Of a stretch of DNA of 64,000 nt, positions 38,376 through 50,236 are shown piece by piece. The stretch is taken from the NCBI GenBank assembly GCA_000181795.3, contig CM012954.1, positions 13,660,927-13,724,926 on the forward strand. Reading direction: 5' to 3'. The notes below the pieces were generated by a model, which did no database searches, was not told the DNA's origin, and worked only from the letters and a program-made list of their open reading frames with translations. A program made the translations under genes and the position numbers. This DNA comes from Trichinella spiralis (taxonomy: Eukaryota; Nematoda; Enoplea; Trichinellida; Trichinellidae). The stretch's first letter is position 1. Each line of letters starts with the position of its first letter.

Positions 38376-40881
38376 ATGCCCGTTTCTGACAATCAAAGTT
38401 TGTTAAGTGTTCGTGGAAAGCGTATAACAGGAGAGGCGGTGCGATCCAATAATGGTGAAGTTTTGATTTTATTTTTTTATTGTTTGAACAATTGAAAATT
38501 TTGTTTTAGTTACTGCCGTGAAAGCGGTGGCGAACATTCTGCGTAGTTCTCTAGGTCCAATTGGCTTGGATAAGATCATAGTCGATGATGTTGGTGTAAG
38601 TGTTGATTATTATTCTGCGTGTTAGTATACATGTATGGTGAAAATTTTCAAGGATTTGACAGTCACTAATGATGGTGCTACAATTTTGAAATTGTTGGAA
38701 GTGAAGCATCCAGCGGCTAAAGTTATGATAGAACTGGCCCAGTTGCAAGATAAAGAAGTTGGAGACGGTACCACATCAGTGGTGAGTATTTTTGCTATTT
38801 TTATTTTGGGTGATGTTTCATAATTGAGTTAACTGAAATTAAATGCTTTTCAGGTGATTTTAGCCTCAGAAATTTTGAATTACGCTGATCAATTGGTCAA
38901 ACAGAGAATACATCCAACGTCTATAATAAGTGGTTTGCGCGTTGCATGCCGGTAGGAAATCAGTCTCATCAACTAGAGTCAGTATGGAATAATGTTATTT
39001 ATTTTATCTTTCTAGCGAAGCTGTTAAATATATGCGTGATCATTTATCAATCAATGTGGATGATTTGGGACGAGACTCTTTCTTATGCGTCGCGAAAACA
39101 GCTATGTCCAGTAAATTCATTGCTGCGTAAGCGAGTTTTGTTTTTGTAATATTAACTGCTTCAGATAGTCAGTTTGTTTTTAGTGAATCAGACTTTTTTG
39201 CTAATATTTTGCTGGATGCGATTGAAAAAGTAAAATTTCAAGAAGGAAGCAGTACGAAATATCCTGTGAATGCAGTGAACATTTTGAAAGCACTGGGCGG
39301 CCGTTGCCTTGACTCAGTTTTAATTAATGGCTATGCTTTGAATTGCACTGTTGCGTCGCAAGGTTTGTCTTAAACAGATTTCATTTTAAGTTTACAAGTT
39401 TCATTTTAAAGAATATATAATTTATGTTACAGGCATGCCAAAACAGATAATGCAAGCAAAAATAGCTTGTCTAGATTTCAGTTTGAATGCGGAAAGATTG
39501 AAAATGGGAATCACTTTTGAATTGAACGACCCCAAAGCTATAAATCCCATCATAAAAGAGTAACAAGAATGACATCTGTCTGGCATTTATTTGATTTTCG
39601 AACGGTTTCTTGATTTTCTCACAGGGAGAAAGATATTGCCCGTAGACGCGTTGAAAAGATTCTGAAAGCCGGGGCAAATGTTGTGTTGTTAACTGGTGGA
39701 ATGGCAAATTTTGTTATCGAAATGTTCGTTTCTGCTGGAGTGATGGCCGTTCGTCGATGCAAGAAAGTAGATCTGAAACGTATTGCAAAAGCAACAGGAG
39801 GTATAATGTGTATTGTTTTGTTTGTTTTTCTCATTAGCTTTCAAAATTTATCATATAGCTACTCTGATTACAAGCATGACCGGCCTGGAAACAGAAGAAA
39901 GCTTCGACGCTTCTTTGCTTGGACACGCGGAAGAAGTGGTCCAAGAAAGAATATGCGACGATGAATTGATCCTCATCAAAGGGTTTTTTTGTTTAGATTT
40001 ATTTTCACATTTTCCTTCAGTTTCTGTTTTGATCAACTTTTGTAATATATTGTTTTAGCCCGAAAGCACGCACATCTAGTTCTATCATATTGCGTGGAGC
40101 CAATGAATTTATGCTGGATGAAATGGAACGTAGTGTTCATGATGCACTATGCGCACTTAAGCGTGTATTGGAAAGTGGGAAAGTCGTAGTTGGAGGAGGA
40201 ACTGTCGAAACGGCGATTTCAGTTTATTTGGAAAACTTTGCCAATTCTTTGGTATGTATTATATGTATATATAACTTTGTTTCATTGATTCTTACTATAG
40301 TTATTTATTAGTATATGGTATGAGATTTTCAAGTATTAATATGAATTTCACAGTTTGTATTGGTAAATTAATTTTAAGTTTCAGATGTGTTAATTGATAT
40401 TAAATAAATATTTTTTAAATTTATCCTTTATTTAACAATTTTGTTATTTTATTTCAGTCATCAAGAGAGTTGTTAGCCGTTGCAGAGTTTGCTAGTGCAT
40501 TGATGGTAATTCCTAGAACGTTGGCAGTAAATTCTGGAGAAGATTGCAGCGACTTGATTGCGAAGTTGAGAGCTTATCACAATGGATATTACATGAATCG
40601 CAGTGATGAAACGTGGAGATGGTTTGTCAGATGAATTATTTACAGGTGGATGAATATTTGAATTTAAAAAGTTTCTTTTTTTTTCTATTCACAGGGCTGG
40701 ACTTGATGTGAAAAATGGAGAAGTGATTGACAACAAAGTAGCAGGTGTTTTAGAGCCGTTGGAATCGAAGGTGAAAATATTGAAATTTGCCACCGAAGCG
40801 GCAATTACAATTCTCAGAATTGATGACATGATAAAAGTTGATCCGGAAGAACGTAAAGATCGACGAACCAGATGTCCGTAG
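38376..40881 (+). CDS. CCT1: T-complex protein 1 subunit alpha (CCT1)
   Basis: One of eight subunits of the cytosolic TRiC/CCT chaperonin that folds actin and tubulin. Twelve exons: 38376-38454, 38510-38595, 38653-38781, 38854-38951, 39016-39126, 39184-39362, 39433-39559, 39625-39800, 39859-39982, 40059-40251, 40458-40621, 40695-40881; 550 residues. Group II chaperonin ATP-site motifs are intact: [28 protein letters not shown] (92-98) and VVGGGTVE. Alpha-specific segments match human TCP1 closely: [14 protein letters not shown] at the start, [34 protein letters not shown] (cut here as two overlapping matches) and [12 protein letters not shown] near the end. It ends CP shortly after the equatorial domain, about 15 residues before the human end. 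Poly(A) signals are visible at 40898-40903 and 40928-40933. Confidence 0.97.
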
Positions 40882-41216
40882 TGATCGTTTTGAAAATAAT
40901 AAAATTGAATTGAATGAAAAACAGCTAAATAAAACATTTGTTTCCAGTATTGTAGTTTTTTTAAATTTATTCTCGTGATTTGCACAGTTTTGACACAGAT
41001 ATATTTTTAAAAATTTGTTTCATTTATTTTATTTTGAAAATTTATTTCAGTTCCAACGTATTTTTCTAGACTGAATTGATTGCAATTCGGTTTTCAGTTT
41101 CATATTCAAACGTAAGTGCATTTTTGTTTTTTTAATTAATTAATATAATATAATATTAATTGACGACAATATATCCGATGTAATTGTTTGTAAGTTTTGA
41201 CTTCAATGGTTGCAAA
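40882..41216. other. Convergent spacer between CCT1 and ERGIC3
   Basis: 335 bp containing the CCT1 poly(A) signals on the plus strand and the ERGIC3 3' UTR on the minus strand. Nothing else is seen. Confidence 0.7.
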
Positions 41217-43726
41217 TCAGTTGAATTTTCCTTGACGAATTTTCTCTGCCAGTTTGCGCGACGAATGATATAAGATGGAATCGATCAAGCTTGCAACGGT
41301 GAACACACCGCCCACAATGACGCAGATGTCGGTCAAAAAATGTGTGAATGGTCTGTTGAATGAAAATGGAATCAATTGCATATTGTAATTCTAATCATAT
41401 ACATCATCTTCATTACTTTTCTTTTTCATTCAATTGCACCATCAACGGTGAAAATTCATACGAAACAAAGAAACCTGGTAAGCCGTCTGGAGAATTTACG
41501 TCGATGTCAAGTTTGCTTTTTGTCACGGAAAACTGATGTGTTAGCAAACGGTTCTGAAATATGAAAAAAAAATAATCTATTTTGGAGATGTACAATTTTC
41601 ACATGGCACAAGCAACATTATTTAGTCGTCGTTCATTGTACAACAACCCGCAGAATGCTAAATGCTTACCTGTTTCAGATCAACGTAAACAGTTGGGACG
41701 ATTTTCACAAAGTAGTGAACCATCACACCTCCTAGAAGAGAGGAAATAGCATAATTTATAAAGTTATATAACTTTCAAATTAGAAATTAGAAAAAAAGAT
41801 ATTGCTAGTATCTTCGGCGAAAACAGAATATTTTTTTCAGGAACGAGAAGCGCAGAACAAATTTAGTAATAAGCATTATTAATGCCAGGGGTACCGACAG
41901 GCTATGGGCCACATGGAGCCAAAGGTCCGAACTGTTTTGATCAGATTAAAGTGGGATTGATTATGGGCGGTGCAGTTGGAGCGGCGGTCGGCGTGATTTT
42001 CGGTGGCGTTTCTGCACTCAGGTATGAAATGTGGAAACTGTCAAAAGTCACTCATTGGTTACTAAAGTTTTGACACTGCCAACAAGATATGGTCGATTTT
42101 AGCACCGCCTGGTGCTTTCGTATTTCAAATGATTGATTCAGTGATCTTTTAGTATGGGACTACGTGGACGAGAGTTATTACGCCAACTGGGCAAAGTGAT
42201 GGTAACCAGTAGTGGCAGTTTTGGTCTTTTCATGGCTGTCGGTTCAGCGTTGAGATGTTGAAAAGCAAAATAATAAAATCGGGGAAATAAAATCGTTTAA
42301 AGATGTTTAAATTGTTCGCGAATTTGATTTCAAAATTTCAGTTTGCTGAATTTTCAGTCAATTAAACCGTTCGCTCACCTTTGTTAGCAATGACCGTTTC
42401 ACCATCCAGTGGAAATTTCTTGCCCGGAAATGACTCTCCAAATGAGAAATGCTTGATCGTGTGACTGGTGTTGAACTAGAAAAAAAGCAATTGTAAGACA
42501 TCAGAATATCACGTTGCAGTGTAGATATATATATATGGATAATAACCGCTGACGGTCCAAGTTGATGCAAATTATGCACATGCACATGAACGTCTTTCAC
42601 GGAACTTCCAGGTGCAATGTGAAAATTGCCTGTCACCTTCGACACCTCCAACCATCCATAAACGCGACATCCTTGGTTAAGGCTGTGATGCAATTTCTGA
42701 ACCCATTCTCGATCACGACACTGTTCAACACTGTCCATCGAATTTAATGCCCATCCTTTCCGTTTGTATGCTTTGATCACATCGTCACAACTGTTGCAGC
42801 ATCTGCACAATTAAGGTTTTCTTTATTTGTTATGTAAAACTGTGAAGTAATATTGTTTTTCTGAACTGTATTTCAGATGTCTCAGCACCATAACAGCTTC
42901 CACAGTTTGTTGCTTTGGATTGTTGTACTGTCGACATTGTGGTGCCAACGTTGTTTTCAGACCAATGTATAGGTTCTTTCCAAACATTTTCTGTGACATC
43001 GTTTTGAAATTGACCAGACGCATCCATAGCATCCACCGAAAGAACTATAAAAAGTAATTATATGTAAATATATTTTTTAAATATTACTTTCTTTAACAAC
43101 TGAAATTTACGAACAAATGCAAGCCATCGCCGGAAAGACAATATCGAAATTGATTTTCAGGCGCGCATCACCTACTGTTGTGTCGACTAACAGTTCTTCG
43201 ACTATTTCTGTGCTGAGGTATATCATGAGTTCGTTGAAAAATAGAATTCCAATCACTACGCTACTAATCAGAGTCACTGAAAAGGAAAGTTTTCAAAATT
43301 TGAATCTGAACAAATCAAACTTCATTATCATATTTCTACTGTAGAAAATTACACTTTTGCTTCCGAAACATTTTAAAAAAGTGCACTAACTGTAGTTTAT
43401 CGCCAATGTTTGCAAGATTAAAGTGCGTCAAGATGAACATCATCCACTCCTACACGTTGACATAAAATGCTGTCTACATTTTCCAGGTAAGTTTGCTTGT
43501 GTGTTACCTTCATATGTGTGTAAATTATTATTGGGGTATAGTTTAATTAATTAATTTTTATACGTTTATTTTTTTACTTTCCTACTTTACACGCGAAAAA
43601 ATTAGTGATCAGAATTTGGCAAATTAATTTACCCGTTCCACCAAAGGCGGTTCTAATTCGAAAATCTTCGATGGGCTTGCTGTACGCATCAAGGCGACGC
43701 ATTTGACGTATTACTTGGCTAAGCAT
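41217..43726 (-). CDS. ERGIC3: ERGIC3 (Erv46), ER-Golgi cycling cargo receptor
   Basis: Exons: 43633-43726, 43115-43276, 42867-43044, 42547-42802, 42379-42475, 41670-41731, 41417-41553, 41217-41352; 373 residues (human 383). The topology is Erv46-like: a short cytosolic N-terminus (DAYSKPIEDFRI), a first membrane helix, a large luminal domain and a second helix (CVIVGGVFTVASLIDS). Luminal landmarks are LKINFDIVFPAMAC, LSVDAMDASG, the Cys-rich NCGSCYGAE...CCNSCDDV, GCRVYGWLEV, KVTGNFHIAPG, HVHVHNL and LPGFFVSYEFSPLMV. With ERGIC2/Erv41 it retrieves luminal proteins in COPI/COPII traffic. Two donors are weak (GTTCGT, GTTCAG) but give the only frames that match the family. ROMO1 lies antisense within its fifth intron. 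It starts 162 bp after the Canopy gene's stop. Confidence 0.96.
41882..42261 (+). CDS. ROMO1: ROMO1 (reactive oxygen species modulator 1 / Mgr2), nested in ERGIC3
   Basis: Two exons, 41882-42021 and 42153-42261, encode 82 residues (human 79). This mitochondrial inner-membrane protein is the animal counterpart of yeast Mgr2, a TIM23 lateral gatekeeper. Conserved features are PNCFDQIKVGLIMG, Gly-rich transmembrane packing (GGAVGAAVGVIFGG), GLRGRELLRQLGK, SSGSFGLFMAVG and the C-terminal RC. Cys18 and Cys82 match human Cys15 and Cys79, the redox-active pair. The whole gene sits in an ERGIC3 intron (41732-42378) on the opposite strand. A long T run with TTTTTCAG at about 41832-41840 marks a leader acceptor 41 bases upstream of the ATG. 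A poly(A) signal is at 42272-42277, still inside the host intron. Confidence 0.95.
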
Positions 43727-43727
43727 T

Positions 43728-43740
43728 CTGAAATTTATCA
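43728..43740 (-). promoter_or_regulatory. Candidate trans-splice acceptor of ERGIC3
   Basis: Read on the minus strand, AAATTTCAG is followed by a single A and then the ERGIC3 ATG. With only one base of leader, a normal cap-proximal 5' UTR is unlikely, so addition of a spliced leader is the simplest reading. This also explains how a gene 162 bp downstream of another stop codon could be expressed. Confidence 0.6.
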
Positions 43741-43852
43741 CTACAGTGTGCAGTATAATGTTAAGAAATGACCGAAATAGGCTAAATTAGCTTGATGATT
43801 AAACAGCAGAAAACAACAATAACATAATTAAAGCTATTTTGTAATAAAGCGT

Positions 43853-43858
43853 TTTATT
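43853..43858 (-). terminator. Poly(A) signal of the Canopy-family gene
   Basis: AATAAA on the minus strand, 31 bases past the Canopy stop and about 125 bases before the ERGIC3 start. Confidence 0.7.
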
Positions 43859-43888
43859 CAAAGATTTGTAAATGTAAAATACAAGTCT

Positions 43889-44479
43889 TCACAAATCAGT
43901 GTGCGGTGTCGAATCTGCTTGATTTTCATAGAGACACTCCCGTTCGTCGGAATTTAGTACTCTGTTTTCACAAAGATAATGACGAAGCGGTTCTTTCTGT
44001 TTTGCATAGTACCAACGTTCTATAGCTTCTTCGTTGTTTTCCAACATTGTTTCACAGTCTTGTTTCATTCGAGTCACTTCGACACTAGGCGAGTCCCACA
44101 GTTCATACGGTAAACCCAATTCGACCTGAACGCCACGATTCACCAGACCGTGCAATGTTTTCATCGTCTCACTCTGACCGCGCGCAAATCGTAAGCTGTT
44201 TTTGTGCTCTTTATGCAAATTGTAGTCGAGAAGCCGATCGCATAAATTTTCCATCGTTTCGATGAATCTGAGCTCTGAATCTCGATATTTTTTCGTTCCA
44301 CCACGACCATTGAACGTGTTCTCTGGTGACTGGCCAGTTTCTGAAAATCGAGCTTCCAACTCCAACGCTAAGTACTTGCATGTTTCGCAACGACTTGGCA
44401 AACGCACACCGTCTTCATCATGGGTCGATGTTGAACAGTAAATTAACAAACAAAACAACAAGGCGTGAACGAAATGCAT
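43889..44479 (-). CDS. Canopy family protein (CNPY3/4-like, ER saposin-like)
   Basis: Single exon, 196 residues. The signal peptide (MHFVHALLFCLLIYC) is followed by a CNPY core: LPSRCETCKYLALELEARF (human PSKCEVCKLLSLELKEAL), ENLCDRLLDYN, SLRFARGQSETMKTLHGLV, ELGLPYELWDSPSVEV, QDCETMLE and HYLCENRVL. The six Cys of the saposin-like fold are present. CNPY3 and CNPY4 are ER co-chaperones for Toll-like receptors and possibly other surface proteins; the nematode client is not known to me. The C-terminus HTDL resembles degenerate KDEL-type retrieval signals. The ATG at 44479 was chosen because it starts the signal peptide and lies just after a TTTCCCAG acceptor; an earlier ATG in frame would bury it. 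Confidence 0.92.
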   Translation of the reverse strand: MHFVHALLFCLLIYCSTSTHDEDGVRLPSRCETCKYLALELEARFSETGQSPENTFNGRGGTKKYRDSELRFIETMENLCDRLLDYNLHKEHKNSLRFARGQSETMKTLHGLVNRGVQVELGLPYELWDSPSVEVTRMKQDCETMLENNEEAIERWYYAKQKEPLRHYLCENRVLNSDERECLYENQADSTPHTDL

Positions 44480-47265
44480 AGTTCCCTCAGGCGTCACTGG
44501 GAAAGTTACTGTGAGCACGTACACGTTTTCGAATGTAGAATTGCCATTGAAGTAACATTTGATCTTCCAAAAATTTACTGTTTGGAACGCGCATCATTGC
44601 GGTCCGAAATTCTTCTGTCTGGAGCAATTCCAAAATGTGCAGACATTGTGGGAACCTGAAGTGGGAAATATTTACAAATACACTGTGCGTTAATGAAAAA
44701 AAAATAATAACACCAAAAAAATGTACTTCAGATATTTAGCATACTCTTGACGTTTCCAGTATAGCAGGTATTTCAAATAATTTATAAAAGCAGGATTTTT
44801 GAAAAAATCACGCTGAGCTAAATCTATAACAGTTCATTAGTTATAATCATCAGTTTAACGTAGTCTTATAAATCGTTACAGTTCAAATAATTTGGATTTG
44901 CCAAACACTGTACAAACTCAAGTTCGACTTGAAATCGTATCCGTTGCTCTTCTTCACTCTCAATGTTATTTAGCATGCGGCACCGAATGGAAAACTATTT
45001 CTCTATGCTTGTTCCGTAATAGAGTACAGTAAGAAAGAAAATCAGGTATGTATTAGATTGTGATCTGAAAAATGTAACACAGTCTTGTAGCTCTGCAACT
45101 TGAATTCAATGTAAATTTTCATGTCATCTTTATCATGGCGTTCTGTTTAAAAGATTGAGCAAACATGTGTAGCAGTAGTTGAATAGAATCAGTATTGACT
45201 TTGTTTTTTGCGTCAGATTAGTTGACATGTTTGTTTTCCAATTGCAAGCAACTCGAGCATTTTACATTACATTGAAAATACTTTGTCGGCAATTAGAAAG
45301 ATTTGTTATCAGTTGATATTTTATTTGCATGATCAGTTGTCAGAGTGTCAATGATTTTAAATTATATTTTGAACTTGTTTTTGTTAGTAAATTTTCCTCG
45401 TCTACAAGTTGAAATGGCAATTTAAAAGTTATTTGTTGAAATAAGACTAGAAAAATTAAATTTATTCCACAATTTAAATTCTGATTGACGTTTGTTTGGC
45501 ATGTTGCAATTTAGCTAATTTCTTGTCTACCATGATCGTATTGAGTGTTTGTTCTTTTTTTCCACTTTTGCCCCAACTTAGTATCTCTGCTTTTGTTGAA
45601 TTGCTTTGTCAATTATTTTCTTTAATAAGAAGCAGCTGAAAGCCACTTTTTAAATAAATTTATTTCCAACTTTAAAATAATCCCGTTTTTATATTTTATG
45701 CACGGTTCTTCATTTAATTGTAATTCGAAGAATTTCTCCTATCAAACTTGTACTTCAATGCAACAGTTAGTCAAACGGTTTTGGTAAATCTGGTGAATGT
45801 TAATTCAGTCGATTGTTCCAAATTTTGAATTGAATTGTCGATCGTTAAAATCAGCCTTGCTTGCTCTTTTTATTATGCTTGAATTCAAGTAGATTGAAAT
45901 CGAAAATTTTTTATAAATGAGTAATCAACTTTCTGCGATGAAATGTTTTCAGCTGTGGTTAATTGATGATAATCTGAGTGTAAATTATTATTAGTTTGAA
46001 ATGTATGTTTGCTGTACGCAAATATGGCCAAGAATGAATTTCATACATCCAAACGTAAGTATATTCAATCTGTTCAGCTGTTTCAATCGATTTTAAAAAA
46101 ATAGCTTAAATTATGAAAAAATACTTTCATATGCATGATGTTTTTTAAGCATTTAAAAAATGATTTTGAATTTATCATCGCCAGCATTCATTCGTTTGAT
46201 GTGCAATATTGAACGTTCAGTTTCAATCATTCAGTGGTTGATAGAAGTCATCTTAACAGGTATAAGTATCATATAGAGAAGAAATAATTCAGTGATTAAA
46301 CTGTTTCATTCTTTATCTAAAAATCAATCTTCATTGAGCTTTGAATAGCATAAAACTTCCTGTCCAATGCAGGCCTTTTTTTAACAAATAGCTCTGATAG
46401 CAGAAATATTTTCATCAGTATTATTACTTCGCTGTAGAATTATAATCAATAAGTTGAATTATTTTCTTGGGAAAAAAGGGTTCTTATTGCATTTCATTTG
46501 AAATAGGATTTAACTAATTAAAACAGTGTTCTTAATGGGCCGCCCGGAAAGATTTAAGGTATTCAATAAAAATTACACCTAGTCAACACATTGTGTAATT
46601 GATGAAAATGTATTTGAACAATAGTTGTGGAAAGCTGTGCAAAATTTAGATGATAGTTATTTTTCAATTTCAATTTTGCAAATTTACGATCAAATTAATT
46701 AATAATATGCTCTTCAGCTGGATTTAAATTTCTAGCAATGCAATTAGCATTTTAGTAATTTTTTTGATACCTGTCCGTCCTATGATGTCGACAAATAAAT
46801 ACTTCTTGCTATATTGTGATAGAGCTTAAGATTAAACGTTGTAGAGATGTCGACGACTACTTGGCGTGTCATGTGTTGATCTGCTAATCTGTATTGAATG
46901 ATGATGCTAAACTAATTTCCGAGCTCAGCACAAAGCCATCCTATTGGAGAGGTCGCTGATGTTAACGACAGTTATTTGCCCGATGACCGGTTATTGGTCA
47001 GCAGTACTAATGACCGTCAAAGTTGATCATATTTCCACGGTGTTTTTCGTTTTGCTTTCAATTTGGTTCGCTTCACTTGAAGTGAACACAAAGCGAAAAG
47101 CGAAAACGACACCAGCAAAAGCACCCCTGAACGTAGCGGTTGCAATTGGTGTTCCAGAAAGAAGTCGACAGAGGTCGTTAGTGCAGCTTGTTAGCCGGTC
47201 GACAAGTTTTACATCAGAGGGGAGCGATTTGTCGTTGTCATTTGGACGAGAAACCGAGACGAACG
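44480..47265. other. Long AT-rich intergenic region
   Basis: No gene is supported from 44660 to 46900. From 46900 the base composition rises in G+C and a 139-codon ORF (46944-47363, +) overlaps the start of the tentative downstream gene in another frame. It has one hydrophobic stretch but no family signature, so it is treated as 5' UTR or uORF sequence. Confidence 0.5.
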
Positions 47266-50142
47266 ATGACCGCCCAAGTGGACACTCACATCATTCCATT
47301 GACCATTGGCAAGCCGATTCATTGGACTTCAGCCTGCAGTACGGAAGTGGTCAACGGATCTGAGGACCAGAACCAGCGACGTTGTGAACGAGCTCAGCAA
47401 GATTTGGTAAGTCGATTTTTGGCTTGGGTCCGAAATCGGAAATTCCACGTCAGCTTTGGTCCGGCTAAACAAAGACCCAATATCAGATCTTCCGGCTCTT
47501 GGCCGTTTCGTCAGAAGAACATCAACAACAACAACAACAGCTTGCTCAGGAAAGGTAAACATGCAAATTTGTAATTTATTTATTTATTTATTTATTCAGC
47601 TTTTGGGCGGATTTGTATTAGCAAAATTTGTTCGATTTTTTAATTTTCAAATTGATTCTTCATGTACGTGTACAATTTTTCACCAGCCTTTAATGTATAA
47701 ATTTCATTGTCGCCCATCCTGCATGTAAGTATTGTTCCTCATTTTCTGGCTCCATGGGAACAGCGCAAAGAAATAATACACGGAACGATGCAGTGCTGAA
47801 CAAAAAGCTTTTTCACTAGTAGAATGAATAATTTAAATTTCACTTCACCACCGACAAACTAATTACTACTTCAACACAGCGTGAAATTGCCCATCGCTCA
47901 AGCGTATTTTTTTTAATCCTCGACGTTGTTGTTCTCACAGTATGATTGGGAATGGAATTTTTGGCTTTTAAATTACCAATTTAGTATATGAAATTTTATT
48001 ATCAGTGAAATTGAACAGTTGAATTTGAAATTGTTCACAAAATTGCAGCAACAGTCGGAACAGAATTTCTAAATTTTCTGCTTCAATTTCTGACATATTT
48101 GTTCAAAATGATGTTTTCCATTCGATTTGAACTTGAATAACCCACGCCCGGGGACAAATAAATGAACGTAACACTTTTCTTTTCTGCCCACATTCAACTC
48201 TACGAGGAAATAATATTGTTTGTGAAATACTTTACTAAGATAAATAAGACTTTCGGTCGGTATTCAGACTTTTCAACGGCATTCTACTTATTCTTTTTTA
48301 ATTTTTACATTATCAATTTTTTTTAATTTTAATCATGTTAATTATAATATTATATATATATTTCCTCTGTTATTATGTACATGTTTGCACAAAACTGAAA
48401 TTGAATTATGAATAACAAGGAAATATTTTTCAAAATTTAAACTAAAAATAGAAAAATATTGAAACGTTAAATTGTTTACAACAACAACAACTGATGAACA
48501 GATAGTATGAAAAAATTAAAAGAAATATATGTATATATTATTATTATTATTATTATAAGTATAAACTAAAAATATAGCGAATAGCAGCAGATTTTGAAAC
48601 ATTTGTGTTCAAGCAAAGCGGTTTGACGTGCTGCTTGTTGATGATGATGGTGATGATTATCAGTGAATGCATCAAAAAGTGTTCGAGGTGGAAGTGTTTT
48701 TGTGGTTGCGTAAGAAAATAAAAAAAAATCACAAAATAGCCATCACTTTGTTCTGCTTTCAATTAAGCATGAATAAATTGACGAAGAATGCAATTGTGTG
48801 TGTATTTTTAAACGAATTTCTTGGCAATTTGTATTAGCGTGAAATGGGAGAGAGGGAGAGAGAGAGAGAGGTTTTTCTTTTCATTTGTTTCTTTCTTTAT
48901 ATATCAATGCTTCAATAGATGTGGTTCATTAATGATTTCATTTCTTGGTGCTGCGGTGATCTTCATTGAATGCCTGTATTCTACTGCGTTCACTGATAAT
49001 CAAATTATATCGAATAATAAGCCGGCTAATCAAGTAGAAATTGTTGTCTCCGTGTGAATTGAACCGAATAAAAAGATGTTCGCTGGCTAACGCTGCTCAG
49101 CTGAAATCTGAAATCCAGAAGTGTAATGGTGTGATGAAGGTGGAAAAAAATAATTTTTTTTTCTTCATCACGCAATCAAATAAATATTGAAGAATATTTT
49201 GGGTCGATTTGAAAAATAGTTTCTCAAATATCTGATAGTGGTTTCCAATTTTTACTTTTTAATACAATCATCAGTCATCCGACGATGATCAATTGCATTA
49301 ATGTTTCAAAAATAGACTGCATTGCGTGTGAAGTTTCCGAAACAAACAGCGTTCAATTTTTGTGTATTAATTTATGAAAATGATTTGAACTAATTTGAAT
49401 AGTTTGAATTTTCAAAAATAAATTACTTCTCATCTGTGGGAGGGAAAGTAATTTTTGGAAAATTTATTGAAATAATTTCATCAATGGAGTGAGTGAATTT
49501 GGGAATAGAACAAACAGGCTAAAGAAGAACAGCAGCATTGCGCTCCAGTGTATCCTTGTTAATGCGATTGTGAAGCGAAAACGAATGATGCCTCCGAGGC
49601 GCAAAGAATGCATCGATTGGTTTGTTTCAAAACCGCTGAGGGGCTTTCTACAAGCACAGCATGCCGTGTCATCCGTTTTTCAATCGAAGCATTCAATCTT
49701 TATCGATGACCAATCTGATGGTGAGCAATTTTTTGTTTGATCACTAGTTTCCCTGCTGAATCATCGTCATTATTCATTGATTTGGTTCCATGAGTCGACA
49801 ATATTCCATATACGATCTAAAAGTATATCATATCCTCCTCCTCCTTTCTGATGCTGCTGCTCCTCAGAGCTTTGTTAGCTGTCATGTTTGTTTGTTCAGT
49901 AGAAGCAGTATCAGTCTTGGAGCGGTGGTGATAGTGCACCAGTTTGTTATTTGACAGTGAAAGCAAAATTTTCATCATCACTAATAGACTTCTGAAATAA
50001 TTATTAATAACTGAATGCTTTTTATCATCTGTCAATTGACAAACTGTCGTCTTCAGCGCACAGCAGGCGTTCAATTAATAATTATTCATTCAAATTTGGC
50101 CGAGAAATTGAAAGAAGAATTTTTCAAGAAAAATTCCACTAA
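47266..50142 (+). CDS. Tentative four-exon gene of unknown family
   Basis: Candidate exons 47266-47406, 47475-47554, 49518-49720 and 50057-50142 join in frame to 169 residues. Support: the first exon has GC content well above its surroundings, an ATG in good context (AACGATGAC) and a strong donor (GTAAGT). Exon 2 has two tandem acceptors (47474 and 47486) that give the same frame. Exon 3 (KKNSSIALQCILVNAIV, then RKECIDWFVSKPLRGFL) has codon character like real coding sequence and correct phase at both ends. The fourth exon is the weakest. The product would be soluble, with a Gln run and a basic centre. I recognise no family. The long second intron (about 2 kb) and the absence of a poly(A) signal leave open that exons 1-2 and 3-4 belong to different transcripts. 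Confidence 0.3.
47573..47597. repeat. TTTA tetranucleotide repeat
   Basis: About six TTTA units just after the candidate donor of exon 2 of the tentative plus-strand gene, ending near a TTATTCAG site. Confidence 0.8.
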
Positions 50143-50236
50143 AAATTTTAAATTTATTTTTAAATTAGGCGACGCCTTTTTCTGCAATTTGACCTGAACC
50201 TTTGATGCCTTTTTACGCGCCACTCCACTGCTTGAG
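49947..50236 (-). CDS. Candidate terminal exons of an unassigned minus-strand gene
   Basis: Minus-strand exon 50200-50236 (37 nt, acceptor TTATACAG, donor GTTCAG) reads SSGVARKKASK. It would join in phase to 49947-49991 (acceptor ATTTCAG), which reads KSISDDENFAFTVK and stops. The peptide looks like a real basic-then-acidic C-terminus, but no upstream exon could be linked, and the region overlaps the tentative plus-strand gene. It could be an alternative 3' end of a gene to the right, such as the K2P channel at 52498-53966. Confidence 0.25.

Noticed and set aside
43105-43120. Stronger-looking donor TTC|GTAAAT for ERGIC3 exon 2
   Set aside because: It puts the next exon out of frame. The upstream T|GTTCGT donor restores CIFLSVDAMD, which matches human CAYLSIDAMD.
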